From Geodermatophilus africanus (GTDB taxonomy: Bacteria > Actinomycetota > Actinomycetes > Mycobacteriales > Geodermatophilaceae): a stretch of 64,000 bases of DNA. Shown here in pieces: positions 60,750 through 64,000 of this stretch. Where the stretch lies: assembly GCF_900107105.1 (NCBI RefSeq), contig NZ_FNOT01000004.1, positions 310,001-374,000 of the forward strand. The letters are read 5' to 3'. A program made the position numbers and the translations under genes. Position 1 is the stretch's first letter. The number at the start of each line of letters is the position of its first letter. A model generated the notes under the pieces. That model did not search any database. It was not told the DNA's origin and worked only from the letters and a program-made list of their open reading frames with translations.

Positions 60750-62281
60750 GCGGCACCGTTCCCCGGCGCCCGGCCTCCGGCGGCGCCCTGCTCGTCGCGG
60801 GGACGACGTCCGACGCCGGCAAGTCGGTGGTGACCGCCGGCATCTGCCGCTGGTTGGTCCGCCAGGGGGTGTCGGTCGCGCCGTTCAAGGCGCAGAACAT
60901 GAGCAACAACTCGATGGTCACCCTCGACGGCGCGGAGATCGGCCGGGCACAGGTCATGCAGGCCGCCGCGGCGCGCGTCGAGCCCGAGGCCGCGATGAAC
61001 CCGGTGCTGCTCAAGCCCGGCGGCGAGGACTCCAGCCAGGTCGTCGTCCTCGGCCGGGCGGTCGCCGACGTGACCGCGCTGTCGTACCGGCCGATGAAGG
61101 CCGCGCTGCTGGAGCAGGTGTTGGCCAGCCTCGCCGACCTGCGGTCCCGGTTCGACGTCGTCGTCTGCGAGGGCGCCGGCTCCCCCACCGAGATCAACCT
61201 GCGCGCCGACGACATCGCCAACATGGGCCTGGCCACCGCGGCCGGGCTGCCCGTGGTCGTCGTCGGCGACATCGACCGCGGCGGGGTCTTCCCGGCCCTC
61301 TACGGCACGGTGGCGCTCATGCCGCCGGCCGACCAGCGGCTCGTCGCGGGCTTCCTGGTGAACAAGTTCCGCGGCGACGTCCGGCTGCTCGCGCCCGGGC
61401 TGGAGCAGCTCACTGCGCTCACCGGCCGGCCGACGCTCGGCGTGCTGCCCTGGCTGCCCGGTGCGGCGGTGGACGTCGAGGACTCCCTCGGCGTCCCGAC
61501 CGGCGTCTCCTCCGCCGGCCAGCCGCACGGCGAGGAAGTGCTGCGGGTCGCCGTCGCCCGGCTGCCGCGGTTGTCCAACTTCACCGACCTCGACGCGCTG
61601 GCCGCCGAGCCCGGCGTGCTGGTGCGCTTCGCGACCACCCCCGAGGAACTGGCCGACGCCGACCTCGTCGTGCTGCCCGGCACCCGCGCCACGGTCGCCG
61701 ACCTCGGCTGGCTGCGCGCCACCGGCCTGGCCGACGCCGTCGCCCGGCACGCCGCCGCGGGCCGGCCGGTGCTCGGCGTCTGCGGCGGCTCCCAGATGCT
61801 GGCGCGGACGATCACCGACGACGTCGAGTCGCGGGCCGGCACGGTGCCCGGGCTCGGGCTGCTGCCGGCCGACGTCCGGTTCGCCCGGGGAAAGACGCTG
61901 GGCCGGCCGGAGGGCACGGCGTTCGGGCAGCCGGTGCGCGGCTACGAGATCCACCACGGCGTGGTCACCATCGACGACACCGCGGAGCCCTTCCTCGACG
62001 GCGCCCGCGCCGGGTCGGTGTTCGGGACCACGTGGCACGGGGCGCTGGAGGTCGACGGCTTCCGGCGGGCGTTCCTCGCCGAGGTCGCCCGGGTGGCCGG
62101 ACGGCGCTTCGTGGCCGCGCCGGACACCGACTTCGCCGCCGTCCGCGAGCGGCGGCTGGACGCCCTCGGCGACCTGGTCGCCGAGCACGCCGACACCGGC
62201 GCGCTGTGGCGGCTGGTCGAGGACGGCGTCCCGGGCGGCCTGCCCGTGCTCCCGCCCGGGGACGCGCTCAGCCCTCGCTGA
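60746..62281 (+). CDS. cobQ: Adenosylcobyric acid synthase (glutamine-hydrolysing)
   Basis: Amidates four side chains of adenosylcobyrinic acid a,c-diamide. The 511 residues carry the ATP-binding [33 protein letters not shown] and the glutaminase triad elements: nucleophile Cys in VCGGSQML and His in YEIHHG. ATG at 60746 overlaps the acyltransferase stop. Its 3' end overlaps that of the convergent thioesterase gene by 14 bases. Confidence 0.96.
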   Translation: MSGTVPRRPASGGALLVAGTTSDAGKSVVTAGICRWLVRQGVSVAPFKAQNMSNNSMVTLDGAEIGRAQVMQAAAARVEPEAAMNPVLLKPGGEDSSQVVVLGRAVADVTALSYRPMKAALLEQVLASLADLRSRFDVVVCEGAGSPTEINLRADDIANMGLATAAGLPVVVVGDIDRGGVFPALYGTVALMPPADQRLVAGFLVNKFRGDVRLLAPGLEQLTALTGRPTLGVLPWLPGAAVDVEDSLGVPTGVSSAGQPHGEEVLRVAVARLPRLSNFTDLDALAAEPGVLVRFATTPEELADADLVVLPGTRATVADLGWLRATGLADAVARHAAAGRPVLGVCGGSQMLARTITDDVESRAGTVPGLGLLPADVRFARGKTLGRPEGTAFGQPVRGYEIHHGVVTIDDTAEPFLDGARAGSVFGTTWHGALEVDGFRRAFLAEVARVAGRRFVAAPDTDFAAVRERRLDALGDLVAEHADTGALWRLVEDGVPGGLPVLPPGDALSPR

Positions 62282-62657
62282 GCCGGGCCCGGACGTCGTC
62301 GGGCCAGGGGGTGGCCACGCCGTCGGCCACGCACACGTAGGTGTTGCGGACGACGCAGCAGACCCGCTCCCCCACCCGGACCGTGTACCGCACGGTCACG
62401 CTGGTACGGCCGAGCTGCTCGGTCCCGGCGTCCACGGTGACGGTGTCGCCCCACCGGGCCGACGACGTCCACTCCAGCGAGCTGGCCTTGACCAGCGGGT
62501 CGAGGCCGCGGGCGACGAGGTCCTCCCAGGGCAGCCCGATCGCCGCCCACCAGTGGTTGGAGGTCTCGTCGGCCCAGGTCAGGTAGTGGGCGTTGAAGAC
62601 GACGCCCTGCTGGTCGCACTCGACGTACCGGACCGGGGAGCTCCACCGTGCAGCCAC
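62268..62657 (-). CDS. Acyl-CoA thioesterase (hotdog fold)
   Basis: A 129-residue 4-hydroxybenzoyl-CoA thioesterase-type protein. The active-site region [23 protein letters not shown] has the D-x-x-x-x-x-N layout typical of YbgC-like enzymes. The substrate is unknown. GTG at 62657. The convergent 3' overlap with cobQ means no terminator separates them. Confidence 0.88.
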   Translation of the reverse strand: MAARWSSPVRYVECDQQGVVFNAHYLTWADETSNHWWAAIGLPWEDLVARGLDPLVKASSLEWTSSARWGDTVTVDAGTEQLGRTSVTVRYTVRVGERVCCVVRNTYVCVADGVATPWPDDVRARLSEG

Positions 62658-62690
62658 GGCCGGTCACCGTAGCCGGGCTACGGTGCACCC

Positions 62691-63290
62691 GTGGACACCG
62701 CTGCCGACGTCCTGGCCGGGTACCGACCGCCCTCGAAGCTGGTGCAGGACAAGGTCGTCGACCACCTCGACCGGCACTGCCGGGCCTTCATCGCGCTGTC
62801 GCCGTTCGCCACGCTGGCCACGGCGGCGCCCGACGGCCGGCCCGACGTCTCCCCGCGCGGCGGCGACCCGGGGTTCGCGCGGGTCCTCGACGAGCGGACG
62901 CTCGCCCTCCCGGACCGGCAGGGCAACAACCGGGTCGACAGCCTGCGCAACACCGTGGGCAACCCGCACGCTGCCCTGCTGTTCTTCGTGCCCGGCTTCG
63001 AGGAGACCCTCAAGGTCTTCGGGACGACGATGCTCGTGGGCCCGGACGACCTGGGCGTGGACCTGACCGAGTTCGGCCGCCCGCCGCGGTCGGTGCTGGT
63101 GCTGACCGTCGAGCAGGCCTACTTCCAGTGCGGCAAGGCGGTCATGCGCTCCGGGCTGTGGGACGCCGGCCGGCAGGTCGAGCGCTCGACCTTCCCGTCG
63201 CTGGGCGAGGTGCTGCGCGACCACTGCGGGCTGAGCACGCCCCTGCCCGGCCAGGAGGAGATGCGCGCGGAGCTGGCGCAGGAGCTCTGA
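62691..63290 (+). CDS. PPOX-class FMN flavoprotein (MSMEG_1061 type)
   Basis: A 199-residue split-barrel flavoprotein: FIALSPFATLATAAPDGRPDVSPRGG is the FMN-binding start, followed by LPDRQGNNRVDSLRN and LLFFVPG. It matches the MSMEG_1061-type FMN-dependent PPOX group. Related families use FMN or F420 to reduce small molecules; the substrate is unknown. GTG at 62691, 33 bases from the divergent thioesterase. Confidence 0.85.
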   Translation: MDTAADVLAGYRPPSKLVQDKVVDHLDRHCRAFIALSPFATLATAAPDGRPDVSPRGGDPGFARVLDERTLALPDRQGNNRVDSLRNTVGNPHAALLFFVPGFEETLKVFGTTMLVGPDDLGVDLTEFGRPPRSVLVLTVEQAYFQCGKAVMRSGLWDAGRQVERSTFPSLGEVLRDHCGLSTPLPGQEEMRAELAQEL

Positions 63291-63327
63291 CGAGGGACCT
63301 GTCGGTGGTCCGCCCTATCGTCCGCGC

Positions 63328-63753
63328 ATGGCCACCGACGTCCAGATCGTGATCGACTCCGCCGACCCGCACGGGCTGGCCGACTGGTGGGCCGAGGTCC
63401 TCGGCTGGCAGGTCGAGCCGCAGGACGAGGCGTTCATCCGACGCATGGTCGAGTCGGGCGCCGCGACCGAGGCCGACACCACCACGCACCGCGGCGCACT
63501 GGTCTGGAACTCGGGCGCGGCGATCACCTCCCCCGACCCCCACCGGCCGCGGGTGCTGTTCCAGCGGGTCCCCGAGCCCAAGACCGTCAAGAACCGCGTG
63601 CACCTCGATGTGCACGTGGGCGCCGACCGGCGGGAGGACGAGGTCGCCCGGTTGCTTCGGCTGGGCGCGACCGAGCTCTACCGGCAGTTGCAGGGCCCGT
63701 TCGAGTGGGCGACCCTCACCGACCCCGAGGGCAACGAGTTCTGCGTCGCCTGA
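63328..63753 (+). CDS. VOC family protein
   Basis: A 141-residue glyoxalase/bleomycin-resistance fold protein with a vicinal oxygen chelate repeat: VIDSADPHGLADWWAEVLGW at the start and VHLDVHVGADRREDEVARL in the second half, ending LTDPEGNEFCVA with the metal-ligand Glu. Function cannot be told from sequence. ATG at 63328; 37 bases after the PPOX gene, so probably an operon. Confidence 0.85.
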   Translation: MATDVQIVIDSADPHGLADWWAEVLGWQVEPQDEAFIRRMVESGAATEADTTTHRGALVWNSGAAITSPDPHRPRVLFQRVPEPKTVKNRVHLDVHVGADRREDEVARLLRLGATELYRQLQGPFEWATLTDPEGNEFCVA

Positions 63754-63800
63754 GGAAGGACCCGTCCCCCTGGCCCCGCCGCCCCCCTGCAGGGGTCCTC
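63754..63800. terminator. Family A hairpin between convergent genes
   Basis: GGAAGGACCCGTCCCC just after the VOC stop, with AGGACCC (63757-63763) pairing with GGGTCCT (63793-63799). It is placed between the VOC gene and a convergent small gene and fits the family A head and closing arm, though the loop is less conserved. Confidence 0.6.
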
Positions 63801-63802
63801 TC

Positions 63803-64000
63803 TCAGCTGGCGCGCAGGTCGCGGGCGAGCTTCCGATAGGCGACGGTGCGTTCGGCCAGCGCCCGCCGGCGCCCGTGCCGGGTGCGCGGACCGGTGCCCA
63901 GGTAGCGGGCGTCCTCCACAAGCTGGAAGGCGGCGAGCACGCTCGCCTTCACCTCGCGCCCCCGCGGTTGAGCAGGGGGAAGTGGCTCGGCCGAGGTCAT
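63803..64000 (-). CDS. Small basic hypothetical protein at the window edge
   Basis: A 65-residue Arg/Ala-rich protein with ATG at the last base of the window (64000), so the real start could lie further right. The sequence (VKASVLAAFQLVEDARYLGT, then RRRALAERTVAYRKLARDLR) is helical with no recognised domain. Function unknown. Confidence 0.5.
   Translation of the reverse strand: MTSAEPLPPAQPRGREVKASVLAAFQLVEDARYLGTGPRTRHGRRRALAERTVAYRKLARDLRAS

Overview
The window is very GC-rich, with dense, often overlapping genes (GTGA and ATGA junctions), many GTG starts and few intergenic bases. Gene order follows conserved actinobacterial chromosome blocks: ftsH-folE-folP-folB-folK-DUF3180, hpt-tilS-dacB/ppa, tmk-holB, topA, and the Tad locus next to an HAD phosphatase. 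With the TIGR04222, DUF4383 and DUF5753 proteins, this suggests a member of the Geodermatophilaceae or a close relative (Blastococcus, Modestobacter, Geodermatophilus). That placement is an inference from content, not a database result. No insertion sequence, prophage, CRISPR array or rRNA was seen.

Layout. 1-2.9 kb: an OpuC/ProU-type osmoprotectant ABC transporter, with the ATPase on plus and the permeases plus a cut-off lipoprotein on minus. 3.1-8.2 kb: the folate operon and ftsH. 8.5-13.3 kb: purine salvage (hpt), tRNA-Ile lysidine synthetase, a zinc protease, a penicillin-binding DacB and inorganic pyrophosphatase. 13.5-24.5 kb: tRNA-Thr(CGT), holB, tmk, two methyltransferases, topA, a WXG100-like protein with a DUF1023 alpha/beta hydrolase, and a proton-pumping pyrophosphatase. 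24.7-28.0 kb: a YprA/MrfA-like helicase and a cyclase-family hydrolase. 28.3-34.2 kb: the Tad/Flp pilus locus (ssd, cpaF, tadB, tadC, DUF4244 pilin, tadE, TadG-like) and an HAD-IB phosphatase.

36-62 kb is dominated by cobalamin synthesis, split into blocks by unrelated genes: phosphatase-cobU-cobS, cobN, cobG-cobH-cobIJ, cobK/cbiD, def-cobL-cobM/cobD, and an acyltransferase-cobQ pair. Oxygen-route CobG and CobN coexist with anaerobic-route CbiD, and no cobF is present here. Interspersed genes include a catalytically degenerate Fic protein, an XRE/DUF5753 regulator, a MftD-like FMN enzyme, an MFS transporter and an ANTAR regulator. The right edge carries small enzymes (thioesterase, PPOX flavoprotein, VOC).

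The least expected layer is a set of dispersed palindromic repeats. Family A consists of hairpins at gene 3' ends with co-varying stems, several of which look like terminators. One member is translated as the tail of FolB. Family B elements lie beside hpt and the ABC ATPase gene, and two copies sit in frame inside cobG. Family C is a spacer found at two unrelated operon junctions, where it supplies the ribosome binding site of the next gene.
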